Positions 28,431-37,542 are shown, numbered from the stretch's first letter. The stretch is 64,000 bases of DNA from Betaproteobacteria bacterium (GCA_021730905.1 JAKFYK010000036.1:163734-227733), one strand, 5' to 3'. The notes: generated from the letters alone by a model not told the origin. Numbers and translations: made by a program.

Positions 28431-30008
28431 TTGTATAAGTATTTGTTTTTATTATGTTTTTTTTTCATCTCGTCAGCGAGCGCACAGACGCCGCCCGCGC
28501 CGCAAAACGGCGGTGTGCTCAGATTCGCGGTGGTGGGCGAGCCGACTAACTACGACTGCCACGCGCAATCGTCGTTCAGCTTCATCCACGCCGTGCGCCC
28601 GCATTACTCGACGCTGCTGGCCATCGATGCGGCGAAGTATCCCGCGGTGAAAGGCGATCTCGCGGCATCGTGGTCCGTGTCCGAAGACCGGCTCACCTAC
28701 ACCTTCAAGCTTAAAACCGGTGTGCGTTTTCACGATGGCGCCGCGCTGACATCTGACGACGTGCGCGCGAGTTACGAGCGTATACGCCGTCCGCCGCCGG
28801 GCGTGACTTCGGTACGCGCGGAGCGCTACGCCGATATTGCTTCGATCGATGCGCCCGACGCGCATACCGTGGTGTTCAAGCTGTCGCGGCCGAACAACGC
28901 GATGCTGCTGCATTTTGCCAGTCCGTATGATTGTATCTACCGCGCTGCCAAGCTCAGCGAAGATGCCAGATTCCCCGAGCGCACTGTGCTGGGCACGGGA
29001 CCGTTCGTATTCGAGGCGCACACGCCCGGCGCGCAGTGGAGCGGACGCCGTTTTGTTGCGTATCACGACAAGGGCAAACCGTATCTCGACGGTTATGCCG
29101 CGCTGTTCATGCCGCGTGATCGCATGGCCGGCGCGCTGGCGGCCGGCGATATACAGGCCGAGTTTCGCGGGCTCGCGCCCGCAGATCGGGAGCGTGCGAT
29201 ACGCGCATTGGGCGCGCGCGCGGCCGTGCAGGAGTCGCCGTGGTCGTGTGCGATGGTGGTGACATTCAATACCGCGAAAAAACCGTTCAACACCGGCCGC
29301 GTGCGCCGCGCGCTGTCGCTGGCGATAGACCGCTGGGGCGGCGCGCAGTCGCTTTCAAAAGTGTCGATGGTGCGGCAGGTCGGCGGATTGATGCGGCCCG
29401 GTTCGGCGATGGCTTTGTCCGAGCAGGAGCTCATGGCGCAGCCCGGATTTGCGAAAGACATCGCGGCCTCACGCGCGCAGGCGCGCAAGCTGTTGCAGGA
29501 GGTGGGCGTCTCCGATTTGTCGTTTACGCTGACCAACCGCCTGTCGGAATCGCTGTATGGCCCCGTCGGCGATTTTCTGGTGGATCAATGGCGGCAGATC
29601 GGCGTTACCGTGCATCACGAGCGCCACGCACCGCGCGCTTTCCTCGAAGCGCTTCAGCGTGAAAATCCGCCGTTCGATGCGGCGCTGGATTTCGCCTGTG
29701 ACTATGCCGACGAACCCAATCTGCAACTGGCGCGCTATCTGTCGCATGACCGTACCGCGACCAATTACGGGCAGCACTTTGATCGCACGCTCGATAATTT
29801 CTTTGACCGTCAATCGGGCGAAGCGAATCGCCGCCAGCGCACGGAACTGATACATGAATTCGAGCGCCGCGCGCTGCGGCTGGCGTACGTGGTGCCGGTG
29901 TTATGGTGGCATCGCGCCGTGGTGATGGATCGCAATGTGCGCGGCTGGCACATCACGCCCAGCCACTACATCGGCCAGGATTTGGCCGATGTGTGGCTGG
30001 CGCGGTAA
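28431..30008 (+). CDS. Peptide/opine-type ABC transporter substrate-binding protein
   Basis: 525 residues, family 5 extracellular solute-binding protein (DppA/OppA class). The proposed start is TTG 28431, with GAGGAG 7 bp upstream; it gives a compact signal peptide (LYKYLFLLCFFFISSASA-Q). Family landmarks include RFAVVGEPTNYD, LAASWSVSEDRLTYTFKLKTGVRFHDG near residue 85 and ADIASIDAPDAHTVVFKL. The AT-rich element encodes part of the signal peptide. Works with the fused ATPase just upstream; ligand unknown. Confidence 0.93.
   Translation: MYKYLFLLCFFFISSASAQTPPAPQNGGVLRFAVVGEPTNYDCHAQSSFSFIHAVRPHYSTLLAIDAAKYPAVKGDLAASWSVSEDRLTYTFKLKTGVRFHDGAALTSDDVRASYERIRRPPPGVTSVRAERYADIASIDAPDAHTVVFKLSRPNNAMLLHFASPYDCIYRAAKLSEDARFPERTVLGTGPFVFEAHTPGAQWSGRRFVAYHDKGKPYLDGYAALFMPRDRMAGALAAGDIQAEFRGLAPADRERAIRALGARAAVQESPWSCAMVVTFNTAKKPFNTGRVRRALSLAIDRWGGAQSLSKVSMVRQVGGLMRPGSAMALSEQELMAQPGFAKDIAASRAQARKLLQEVGVSDLSFTLTNRLSESLYGPVGDFLVDQWRQIGVTVHHERHAPRAFLEALQRENPPFDAALDFACDYADEPNLQLARYLSHDRTATNYGQHFDRTLDNFFDRQSGEANRRQRTELIHEFERRALRLAYVVPVLWWHRAVVMDRNVRGWHITPSHYIGQDLADVWLAR
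28437..28454 (+). repeat. AT-rich element, copy 6, inside a signal-peptide coding region
   Basis: AAGTATTTGTTTTTATTA starts 6 bp into the solute-binding protein gene. It translates as KYLFLL, so the element has been absorbed into the hydrophobic core of the signal peptide. Confidence 0.5.
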
Positions 30009-30015
30009 ACAGCGA

Positions 30016-30981
30016 TCAGATTTTGCCGATGCTCTTGATCGCCCCCGACATGCGCTGGTGATCGGCGTCAAAGAACTTCTTGAACTCCGGCCCGTCGCGA
30101 TAGTCGAGCACGACCTGTGCGGCGTCTAGCGTTTTCCTGAATTGCGGATCGTTGATCGCCTTGCGCGCGAGGTCGCGCACTTTGACCAGCGTCGCTTCCG
30201 GCACTGCCGCCGAGGTGAACAGGCCCACCCACAGATATGCTTCGAGATTCATGCCCATCGACTTCAACGTCGGCACATCGGGCACCGCCGGGTGTGACTT
30301 TTCGCCCCAGCTTGCAATCAGCTTCAGTTTGCCCGATTTGCCGTGCGGCGCCATCGTCGCCGGGCCGCCGCTGGTGATCTGCGAATGACCGCCCAGCGCC
30401 TGCGTGATCGCCGGCCCGCCACCGGTGGTCGGCAGATGGCGCATGGTGATCTTGGCGGCGTCCATCAGCATCACTATCGGCGTGTGCGTAATGCCGTACG
30501 GGCCGGAAGTCGAATACACCAGTTCGTTCGGCTTCGCTTTCGCCAGCGCGATCAGTTCCTTGATGTTTTTCACCGGCAGCACCGGATGCACGCCGCCGAT
30601 GATGGGGTCCGAACTCATCAGCGCGACGAAAGCAATTTGCTCCAGCGAGTACGGCGTTTTGCTGCCGTAGAGCTTGTCCTTCTCGACCGCGAGATGCAGG
30701 TTGGCGGTGGTCACCAGCAGGCTGTGGCCGTCCGGAGGCTGATTGACCACGTATGCCGTACCCGCTGCGGCCACGGCACCGGGACGGTTGACCACCGGCG
30801 CCGCCTGGCCGGTCATCTTCTCCAGCACTGACGACAGCGGCTGCGCATGGAGCTGGTTCATGCCGCCGGGCGGGTTGGGCACGGTGATGTTTATCGTCTT
30901 GGTCGGGTAGTCCTGCGCGTAAGCACCCGTCGCGACAATGGCGCCAGCGAAGACAGCAGCGGTGAGCAACGATTTTTTCAT
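30016..30981 (-). CDS. Bug/TctC-type solute receptor 5 (divergent)
   Basis: 321 residues with a clear signal peptide (AYA-QD, residue 22) and GGAGG before the ATG. The N-terminal loop reads PNPPGGMNQLHAQ: the Asp seen at this place in nearly all the other receptors of the window is Gln. The phosphate-loop-like YKG block is also changed to LPTTGGGPAITQ. It is therefore the least typical receptor here and may bind a non-carboxylate or have lost binding. Convergent with the ABC solute-binding gene (7 bp apart); monocistronic. Confidence 0.88.
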   Translation of the reverse strand: MKKSLLTAAVFAGAIVATGAYAQDYPTKTINITVPNPPGGMNQLHAQPLSSVLEKMTGQAAPVVNRPGAVAAAGTAYVVNQPPDGHSLLVTTANLHLAVEKDKLYGSKTPYSLEQIAFVALMSSDPIIGGVHPVLPVKNIKELIALAKAKPNELVYSTSGPYGITHTPIVMLMDAAKITMRHLPTTGGGPAITQALGGHSQITSGGPATMAPHGKSGKLKLIASWGEKSHPAVPDVPTLKSMGMNLEAYLWVGLFTSAAVPEATLVKVRDLARKAINDPQFRKTLDAAQVVLDYRDGPEFKKFFDADHQRMSGAIKSIGKI

Positions 30982-31119
30982 ATGAACTCCTCCAGTGATA
31001 TTTATTGTGAGACTGCGATCGGCATCGACCCCGATTTGCGCCGGTTATAATGACAGAGAATCGTCGTTTCTTCCCGGACGCGCCGGAAGATGGCCGCTGT
31101 GACGGTATCGCACTCAACT

Positions 31120-31147
31120 AACCATCTGTTTCTAAAACTATTTTAAC
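31120..31147 (+). repeat. AT-rich leader element, copy 7
   Basis: AACCATCTGTTTCTAAAA followed by CTATTTTAAC, ending 13 bp before the SMP-30 start. A degenerate member of the family, closest to copy 1. Confidence 0.4.
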
Positions 31148-31160
31148 AAGAAAGCCAAGC

Positions 31161-32087
31161 ATGTTGAACCCCTTCAAGAAACTCGAACTGATAGAAACGG
31201 AAGTGTTCATGTCGATGCCGGCCAAGTTTCGCAAAAAACAGCGCACCGCGTGGTCCGATCCCAATCGCCAGAACGCGGAGGTGGAATGTTTTCTCGAAGG
31301 TCCGTCGTTCGACCGCGAAGGCAATTTATGGTTTGTGGATATTCCGTTCGGCCGCGTATTCCGCATCACGCCGAAAAAAGATTGGGAACTGGTCACGCAA
31401 TACGACGGCTGGCCCAATGGCCTGAAGATACACAAGGACGGCCGTATTTTCATATGCGACTACAAGGAAGGCTTGCTGATGCTGGACCCCAAAACCGGCA
31501 AGCTCGAAACCATTTTGCGCACGGCGTTCAGCGAAGGCTTCAAGGGGCTGAACGATCTGCACTTCGCCGCCAACGGTGATTTGTATTTCACCGATCAGGG
31601 CCAGACCGGCATCGCCGATCCCACCGGCCGCGTGTTCCGATTTTCCATGAGCGGGCGGCTCGACCGCCTGTGCGACAACGTGCCCAGTCCCAACGGCATC
31701 ACGCTGTCCACCACCGACAAGCATTGCTATGTCGGCGTCACGCGCTCGCAGCAAATCTGGCGTCTGCCGATCATGGCCGACGGCAATATTTCCAAGACCG
31801 GTGTCGCGGTGCAGCTCTCGGGCGGTGTCGGCGGTCCCGACGGCATCGAAATGGATGCCGAGAACGGCCTGCTGGTGTGCCAGCTCGGTGTCGGCATCTG
31901 GCGCTTCGATGCCAACATGCTGCCCACGCACCTGATTCACTCACCGGATCACAAGCATCATCATCTGGCGAACATCGCCGCAGGCGGACCGGATTTGAAA
32001 ACGCTCTATATCACCGAATCATTGTCCGGCGATATTCTGATGGCGAAGCTGCCGGTGGCGGGAAAGAAGCTTTTCTCGCATCAATAG
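31161..32087 (+). CDS. SMP-30/gluconolactonase family lactonase-like protein
   Basis: 308 residues, six-bladed propeller. Metal-site candidates are the Glu in FLEGPSFDREGNLWFVD near residue 46, the Asn of GLNDLHFAANGDLYFTD near 132 and the Asp of GGPDGIEMD near 227, consistent with a divalent-metal lactonase. No signal peptide, so cytosolic. First gene of a four-gene run with MetE-like, crotonase and CoA-transferase proteins. Could hydrolyse a lactone intermediate of that pathway. Confidence 0.88.
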   Translation: MLNPFKKLELIETEVFMSMPAKFRKKQRTAWSDPNRQNAEVECFLEGPSFDREGNLWFVDIPFGRVFRITPKKDWELVTQYDGWPNGLKIHKDGRIFICDYKEGLLMLDPKTGKLETILRTAFSEGFKGLNDLHFAANGDLYFTDQGQTGIADPTGRVFRFSMSGRLDRLCDNVPSPNGITLSTTDKHCYVGVTRSQQIWRLPIMADGNISKTGVAVQLSGGVGGPDGIEMDAENGLLVCQLGVGIWRFDANMLPTHLIHSPDHKHHHLANIAAGGPDLKTLYITESLSGDILMAKLPVAGKKLFSHQ

Positions 32088-32105
32088 CCGGCAAGGAGTG
32101 CACTC

Positions 32106-33137
32106 ATGCTGTTTCCCGTTACCCTTGTTGGCAGTTTTCCGCAGCCGGAATGGCTGATCGACCGCGCGCGGCTGTCAGCGCGGTTGCCGCCGCGGGTGCG
32201 CGCGAAGGAATTGTGGCGCATACCGGAAGCGCTGCTCGAAGAGGCGCAGCGCGACGCCACGCTGGTGGCGATACGCGCGCAGGAAGAAGCGGGTCTCGAC
32301 ATCATTACCGACGGCGAAATCCGCCGCGAAAGTTATTCCAACCGCTTCGCCACCGGGCTCGACGGCATTGACCTTGATAATCCTGGAACGGCAATGGATC
32401 GCACCGGACACCCCAACCCCGTGCCGCGCATCGTGGGGCCGATCCGGCGCACGCGTCCGGTCGAGGTTGAAGACGTGCGCTTTCTGCGCGCGCATACGGC
32501 CAAGCCGATCAAGATCACGGTACCGGGGCCGTTCACCATGACGCAACAGGCACAGAACGATTTTTATCCGGATGATGAAAGCGCGGCCATGGCTTACGCC
32601 GACGCGGTGAACGCGGAGATTCGCGACCTGTTCGCGGCGGGCGCCGACATCGTGCAAATCGATGAACCGTATATGCAGGCGCGTCCGGAAAAGGCACGCC
32701 AGTATGCGATCAAGGCGATCAACCGCGCGCTGAACGGCATCACGGGAACCACCATTGTGCATATCTGCTTTGGCTACGCCGCCGTGGTGCATGAAAAACC
32801 CGCGACGGGATATTCCTTCCTGCCGGAATTGCGCGACTGTTCCTGCCATCAGGTTTCGTTGGAAACCGCGCAGCCCAATCTCGATTGCAAGGTATTGAGC
32901 AGGCTGGACAACAAAAAAATTCTGCTCGGCGTGATCGATCTGGGCGATCCTGATGTTGAGACCGCGGATAAGGTTGCCTCGCGCATTCGCCGCGCCCTGC
33001 CCTACGTCAAGGCCGAAAACATTATCGTCGCACCTGATTGCGGCATGAAATATTTGCCGCGCGAAACCGCCATCGGCAAAATGCGTGCGATGGTGGCGGG
33101 TGCCGCGATCATGCGCAAAGAACTCGCCGGCGCATAG
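32106..33137 (+). CDS. MetE C-terminal-like (cobalamin-independent methionine synthase family) methyltransferase
   Basis: 343 residues, matching only the catalytic half of MetE. The zinc ligands are intact: VHICFGY supplies His and Cys, QVSLETAQ the Glu and APDCGMKY the second Cys. IVQIDEPYM near residue 183 is also a conserved MetE feature. Stand-alone proteins of this type move methyl groups between folate, corrinoid or thiol donors, or cleave thioethers. Embedded in a catabolic operon, 18 bp after SMP-30, so methionine synthesis is unlikely to be its main job. Confidence 0.88.
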   Translation: MLFPVTLVGSFPQPEWLIDRARLSARLPPRVRAKELWRIPEALLEEAQRDATLVAIRAQEEAGLDIITDGEIRRESYSNRFATGLDGIDLDNPGTAMDRTGHPNPVPRIVGPIRRTRPVEVEDVRFLRAHTAKPIKITVPGPFTMTQQAQNDFYPDDESAAMAYADAVNAEIRDLFAAGADIVQIDEPYMQARPEKARQYAIKAINRALNGITGTTIVHICFGYAAVVHEKPATGYSFLPELRDCSCHQVSLETAQPNLDCKVLSRLDNKKILLGVIDLGDPDVETADKVASRIRRALPYVKAENIIVAPDCGMKYLPRETAIGKMRAMVAGAAIMRKELAGA

Positions 33138-33153
33138 TGTGCCTGTAGCGTCC

Positions 33154-33939
33154 ATGCCCGGCCATATCGCCATCGAACGGGATAATGCGGTAGCCACCGT
33201 CCTTATCGACAACGCCGACAAGCTTAACGCGCTCACCGTAGCGATGTGGCAGGAACTCGCGCGCGTCATGCGCGAGTTGTCGGAGGACGATAACCTGCGC
33301 TGCATCGTGCTGCGCGGCGCGGGCGACAAGGCGTTTGCCGCCGGCGCCGACATTGCCGAATTTGCCACGGTGCGCAACACACGCGAGCAAGGCATGGTTT
33401 ACCACCGTGAGCATGTGTACGGCGCGCTGCAGGCTGTCGCCGACTGCCGTCATCCAGTCGTAGCGATGATTCACGGCCCCTGTGTCGGCGGCGGACTCGA
33501 ACTTGCGTGTCAGTGCGATCTGCGCATCGCGGGTGAATCCGGACGCTTCGGCGTGCCGATCAACCGCCTCGGATTTTCGATTGCATACGACGAACTCGTG
33601 GCGGTGCTGCCGGTGGTAGGGCGCGCAGCAGCGCTGGAGATTTTGATCGAAGGCCGCGTGTGGGATGCGCGCGAAGCTTTTGCAAAGGGGCTGCTAACGC
33701 GCGTCGTGCCTGATGAAAAACTGGCTGAGGAAACGCGCGCGACGGTTGAACGTATCTGTGCCGGTGCGCCGCTGGTCGCGCGCTGGCATAAACAATTCAT
33801 ACGCCGGCTGGCGCCGCATGCAACACCGCTCAGCGCGCAGGAAATCGACGACAGCTTTGCTTATTTTGAAACCGAGGATTTTCGCGAGGGGTATGCTGCC
33901 TTCACGCAAAAACGCAAACCGGCCTTCAAAGGTGGGTAG
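33154..33939 (+). CDS. Enoyl-CoA hydratase/isomerase (crotonase) family protein, copy B
   Basis: 261 residues, a close paralogue of the crotonase at 17956 (shared VVLRGAGDKAFAAGADIAEF-type core and FGVPIN). As in that copy, GGGLE keeps the first Glu while the second hydratase Glu is absent (FGVPINRLG). ATG 33154 is taken as start; a GTG at 33139, just after the MetE-like stop, is possible. Precedes the CoA-transferase by about 40 bp, supporting action on an acyl-CoA made by that enzyme. Confidence 0.88.
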   Translation: MPGHIAIERDNAVATVLIDNADKLNALTVAMWQELARVMRELSEDDNLRCIVLRGAGDKAFAAGADIAEFATVRNTREQGMVYHREHVYGALQAVADCRHPVVAMIHGPCVGGGLELACQCDLRIAGESGRFGVPINRLGFSIAYDELVAVLPVVGRAAALEILIEGRVWDAREAFAKGLLTRVVPDEKLAEETRATVERICAGAPLVARWHKQFIRRLAPHATPLSAQEIDDSFAYFETEDFREGYAAFTQKRKPAFKGG

Positions 33940-33944
33940 GTCAT

Positions 33945-33969
33945 AACTATTTGTTTTTATTATATATTT
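33945..33969 (+). repeat. AT-rich leader element, copy 8
   Basis: AACTATTTGTTTTTATTA followed by TATATTTT and a GGAG ribosome-binding site; it ends about 10 bp before the CoA-transferase ATG. Best example of the element directly upstream of a gene. Confidence 0.6.
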
Positions 33970-33979
33970 TGGAGTTACA

Positions 33980-35203
33980 ATGTCAGGACCGTTATCGCAC
34001 ATCAAAGTACTCGATCTCTCGCGCGTGCTCGCCGGCCCGTGGACCGCGCAGAATCTCGCCGACCTCGGCGCGCAGGTCATCAAAGTGGAGCGTCCCGGCA
34101 AGGGCGATGACTCACGTGCCTACGTGCCGCCGTTTCTAAAAGACGAGCAGGGGAATGAGACGAAAGAATCTGCGTATTTTTGCGCGGCCAACCGCGGCAA
34201 GAAATCGATCACGGTCAATCTCAGCAAAGCGGAAGGCCAGCAACTGGTGCGTGAACTGGCGACGCAAAGCGATGTGCTGGTTGAAAATTACAAAGTGGGC
34301 GACCTCGCACGCTATGGATTGGGCTACGAAGACCTGAAAAAGCTCAATCCCGGCTTGATCTATTGCTCGGTCACCGGCTTCGGCCAAACCGGCCCCTACA
34401 AGGATCGCCCCGGCTACGATTTTATGGCGCAGGGTATGGGCGGCCTGATGAGCATTACCGGCGAAGCCGATGGTTTGCCCGGCGCGGGGCCGCAGCGCGT
34501 GGGCATACCCATCATCGATATGACCACCGGCATGTACGCGACGATAGCCATCTGCGCGGCACTGGCGCATCGCGCGGTCAGCGGCAAAGGGCAATGGATA
34601 GACGTGGCGCTGCTCGATACTACCGTGGCCTTCCTCGGCAATCAGGCGATGAATTATTTCGCCACCGGCGTATCACCCTCGCGCATCGGCAACGCGCATC
34701 CGAACATCGTGCCGTATCAGACCTTCAAGACCAAGGACGGTGCAGTGATACTTGCCTGCGGCAACGACAATCTGTTCAACAAATTTTGCGCGGCAGCAGG
34801 CTGCGCCCACCTGCTCAAAGACCCGATGTTCGCCACCAACGGCGATCGCGTAAAGAATCGTGTCGAAGTAACGCGCGTGCTAAACGAGATTTTTGAAAAA
34901 CGCACGACGCAGGAATGGGTGGCGCTGCTCGATGAGGCGGGCGTCGCCAACGGCCCGATCAACACCATTGAACAAGTGTTCAAGGAACCGCAGGTAATCG
35001 CACGCGGCCTCAAGATCGAACTGCCGCACGCAGTTGCCGGCAAAGTGCCTCTGGTAGCCAGCCCGATGCGCTTTTCAGAAACGCCGCTCAAGCACGAAAT
35101 TCCGCCGCCGGCAGTGGGACAGCATACGGATGAGATTCTGCGCGGCGTGCTTAAGAAGAGTGATGCGGAGATTGCGGCGCTGCGCGGCGGCGGGGTGGTA
35201 TAG
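33980..35203 (+). CDS. CaiB/BaiF family (class III) CoA-transferase
   Basis: 407 residues. Transfers CoA between acyl-CoA and a free acid through an aspartyl mixed anhydride. The catalytic Asp is expected in GIPIIDMTTGMYA near residue 180. Other family blocks are LDLSRVLAGPWTAQNLADLGAQVIK at the N-terminus, RGKKSITVNL near 73 and VTGFGQTGPY near 131. GGAG lies upstream. Last gene of the SMP-30 operon; it would activate an imported acid for the crotonase. Confidence 0.94.
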   Translation: MSGPLSHIKVLDLSRVLAGPWTAQNLADLGAQVIKVERPGKGDDSRAYVPPFLKDEQGNETKESAYFCAANRGKKSITVNLSKAEGQQLVRELATQSDVLVENYKVGDLARYGLGYEDLKKLNPGLIYCSVTGFGQTGPYKDRPGYDFMAQGMGGLMSITGEADGLPGAGPQRVGIPIIDMTTGMYATIAICAALAHRAVSGKGQWIDVALLDTTVAFLGNQAMNYFATGVSPSRIGNAHPNIVPYQTFKTKDGAVILACGNDNLFNKFCAAAGCAHLLKDPMFATNGDRVKNRVEVTRVLNEIFEKRTTQEWVALLDEAGVANGPINTIEQVFKEPQVIARGLKIELPHAVAGKVPLVASPMRFSETPLKHEIPPPAVGQHTDEILRGVLKKSDAEIAALRGGGVV

Positions 35204-35247
35204 GCCGCTGCGTCTCTCGCAATCCGGTTTCCCGCACCGGCGCGGCG

Positions 35248-36237
35248 CTAATCCAGTTTAAGGTTCGCGCCCTTGATCACCTTGGCCCAGCGCGCGAAAT
35301 CCGCCGTCAGCAGGCCGGCGAAATTCTGCGGGCCTTCACCGACAATTTCACTGCCCAACTGATCCAGCCGCTGGCGCACATCCGGCAACTGCAATGCACT
35401 GCGCATTTCGCTATACAACAGATCGATAATCGCTTTGGATGTTCCCGCCGTGGTCAGAACACCGGCCCATACCGGCACTTCCAGCCCCGCAATACCCGCT
35501 TCAGTGAGCGTCGGCGTACTGCCGAAGGTGGCGACACGCTTGCGCGAGGCGACCGCCAGTATGCGTGCGCGGCCCGCCACCACATGCGGATGCGCCGCCG
35601 CGGTGGTGATGAACATGAGCTGCACCTGACCGCTGCTCAAATCCACAAACGCGGGAACCGCGCCCTTGTAGGGTACATGGACGATATTGAGTCCGGCCTG
35701 CTGTTTGAACAACTCCATTGTCAGGTGTGAGATGCTGCCATTGCCCACCGAGGCATAGTTGAGGTTGCCTGCACGTGATTTTGCCAGCGACACTACTTCG
35801 GCCACCGATTTCGCCGCCAGTGAATTGGCCGCGATCAGCGCCATCGGCGTGTCGACCAGATGGATTATGGGTGCGAAATCCTTCATCGGCTGATAGCTGA
35901 GCTTGGGTTGCAGGCTGTACGCGATGGTTACCGGGCCGGCGGTCGCCATGAAAATGGTGTAGCCGTCCGGCGCGGCGCGCGCCGTCAGTTCAGCGGCGAT
36001 CAGCCCTGCAGCGCCGGTGCGATTGTCGATCACCACTTGGTGACCGAGGCGCTCCGCCACTTTCTGCCCTACCAGCCGCGCAATCACGTCCTGCGAACCG
36101 CCGGGCGTGAACGGTACTATGAAGCGGATCGGCTTGTTCGGATACGCTGCTGCGGCAGGCGCCGGGATAACCGCGCAAGCGCCAAGCAGCGTCATTACCG
36201 GTCCGAGGAACGTGCGAAATGTACTTCGATTAAACAT
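35248..36237 (-). CDS. Bug/TctC-type solute receptor 6
   Basis: 329 residues from ATG 36237, with the signal peptide ending near APAAAA-YP. The loop is PFTPGGSQDVIAR; VIDNRTGAAGLIA and VPYKGAVPAFVD are also present. A GTG at 36267 overlapping the stop of the preceding URO-D-like gene (GTGA) is an alternative start that would lengthen the n-region by 10 residues. It is the last gene of a three-gene minus-strand unit, so it may feed the URO-D-like enzyme. Confidence 0.92.
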   Translation of the reverse strand: MFNRSTFRTFLGPVMTLLGACAVIPAPAAAAYPNKPIRFIVPFTPGGSQDVIARLVGQKVAERLGHQVVIDNRTGAAGLIAAELTARAAPDGYTIFMATAGPVTIAYSLQPKLSYQPMKDFAPIIHLVDTPMALIAANSLAAKSVAEVVSLAKSRAGNLNYASVGNGSISHLTMELFKQQAGLNIVHVPYKGAVPAFVDLSSGQVQLMFITTAAAHPHVVAGRARILAVASRKRVATFGSTPTLTEAGIAGLEVPVWAGVLTTAGTSKAIIDLLYSEMRSALQLPDVRQRLDQLGSEIVGEGPQNFAGLLTADFARWAKVIKGANLKLD

Positions 36238-36263
36238 TAAGAGCACTCTTTCTGCTGGCGCTC

Positions 36264-37265
36264 TCACGCCGGGCTTTTGATTTCAGCCGCGATCGCCTGC
36301 AGCACCGTTTCATCGACAGGATGGCGGATTACACACGCCGGTGCAATGATGATGCCACGGCCCTGCGTTTGCGCGAGCGTTTGTTTAACGTCACGAAATG
36401 CCGCAGCAAGATCGCGATTGGTAATGTGACCGCGCTGCAAGCCGCCGAGTATGGGCAGAGCGCCGCCGCTGTTGCGGTAGTCGGCTATCGAAGGCGGCGT
36501 TTCCCCTATATGCCAGTTCAACGCATCAACCGGATAGTGTTTCAGCAGATCGAACAGCACATCGTCGCCGTGCATATGTACGGCATTGAACCAGCCGCCG
36601 GCGGTGCGCGCGGCCTGCAATACGCGATGGTCGTACGGGACACCGTAGCGGCGATAGGCCGCTTCGTCGAAAGCCTGATGCGTGGCATCCTGCGTGGCAA
36701 AAAATATTCCGGCGCAGCCGCAATTCACGGCGGCCCGGACAAACTCACAGGTGGTGTCGGTAATAATCTCCAGCCCCGATGTCACCGCGTCGGGGTTACT
36801 GGCAAGATGGGCGCGATGGGCGCCGTTGGATAGTTTGTTTGCGATAGTGAGCGGGGAAAATACCGTTGCCAGAACCGGAACATCAGGCCCCACGCGCTGC
36901 ACCAGTTGCGACAAATGCCGCAGCTCGCGCCCGAGGGCGCCCTGCGCGGGATTCAGGGCCGTCAGCGTGCGCCAATCGCCGGGCGCGCTGACAGCTGGCC
37001 GCACAACTTTTGCTACGCCGCCGCGCGCGACCTCGCTGAAATCAAGCGCACAGCCCCAGTCTTCGACACAATAAAACCCGTTGGGCATGGATTTCACGAA
37101 ATCGAGATCGAGGCGCCTGCAATACGCTGCCGTCTCTTCCGCGAGGCGATCCGGATCCAGATCGATGTCCGGCCGGTGTGTCCAAAACGCATATGGCGGA
37201 CGATCCGACGCCTCTCCGCGCAGTGCGGCTTTGATGCGTTCGGCCTTGGCCATAGCCTCGCTCAT
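36264..37265 (-). CDS. Uroporphyrinogen decarboxylase (URO-D) superfamily protein
   Basis: 333 residues with a TIM-barrel URO-D-like fold: AERIKAALRGEASDRPPYAFW at the N-terminus, GIFFATQDATHQ near 185 and NAVHMHGDDV near 226. The HMHG histidine pattern recalls corrinoid/methyltransferase members (MtaA/CmuA-like) more than HemE. The ATG 37265 has GAGAGG 9 bp upstream. A methyl-transfer or demethylation role is possible, but no partner corrinoid protein is nearby. Follows the DUF6356 gene by 4 bp. Confidence 0.8.
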   Translation of the reverse strand: MSEAMAKAERIKAALRGEASDRPPYAFWTHRPDIDLDPDRLAEETAAYCRRLDLDFVKSMPNGFYCVEDWGCALDFSEVARGGVAKVVRPAVSAPGDWRTLTALNPAQGALGRELRHLSQLVQRVGPDVPVLATVFSPLTIANKLSNGAHRAHLASNPDAVTSGLEIITDTTCEFVRAAVNCGCAGIFFATQDATHQAFDEAAYRRYGVPYDHRVLQAARTAGGWFNAVHMHGDDVLFDLLKHYPVDALNWHIGETPPSIADYRNSGGALPILGGLQRGHITNRDLAAAFRDVKQTLAQTQGRGIIIAPACVIRHPVDETVLQAIAAEIKSPA

Positions 37266-37269
37266 GGCG

Positions 37270-37518
37270 TCAAGCCTCTCGCGGGTTTGTTGCGCCTGGC
37301 ACAGCACGGTGGCGATGCGTAACCATGCGCCCATACAGAGCGGTGATCAGCGCGCTCGCCGTCTTGACGAACAGAAATGGGAATACGGCATGCACCAGCG
37401 CAGCCAGCGCGGCCAGTTGCAGACGCCAACTGAATCCAAAAGCGGTGGCAGCATGTTCGCTCCAGGTTTCGCCCACAGAAGCAGGGTGTTCGGTAAAGGC
37501 GCGGTATAGTGTTTTCAT
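37270..37518 (-). CDS. DUF6356-like small membrane protein
   Basis: 82 residues. MKTLYRAFTEHPASVGETW is the recognisable N-terminal family signature. One or two hydrophobic stretches (LQLAALAALVHAVFPFLFV) suggest an inner-membrane protein. The C-terminus ends RAVPGATNPREA. It starts beside the palindromic region shared with the Lrp gene and is probably co-transcribed with the URO-D-like gene. Function unknown. Confidence 0.7.
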   Translation of the reverse strand: MKTLYRAFTEHPASVGETWSEHAATAFGFSWRLQLAALAALVHAVFPFLFVKTASALITALYGRMVTHRHRAVPGATNPREA

Positions 37519-37542
37519 GCGCTTACTGTAGCGCATGTGGCG

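Noticed and set aside
32106..33137. Full methionine synthase MetE
   Set aside because: Only the C-terminal catalytic half is present (343 residues against about 750), and the neighbours are catabolic.
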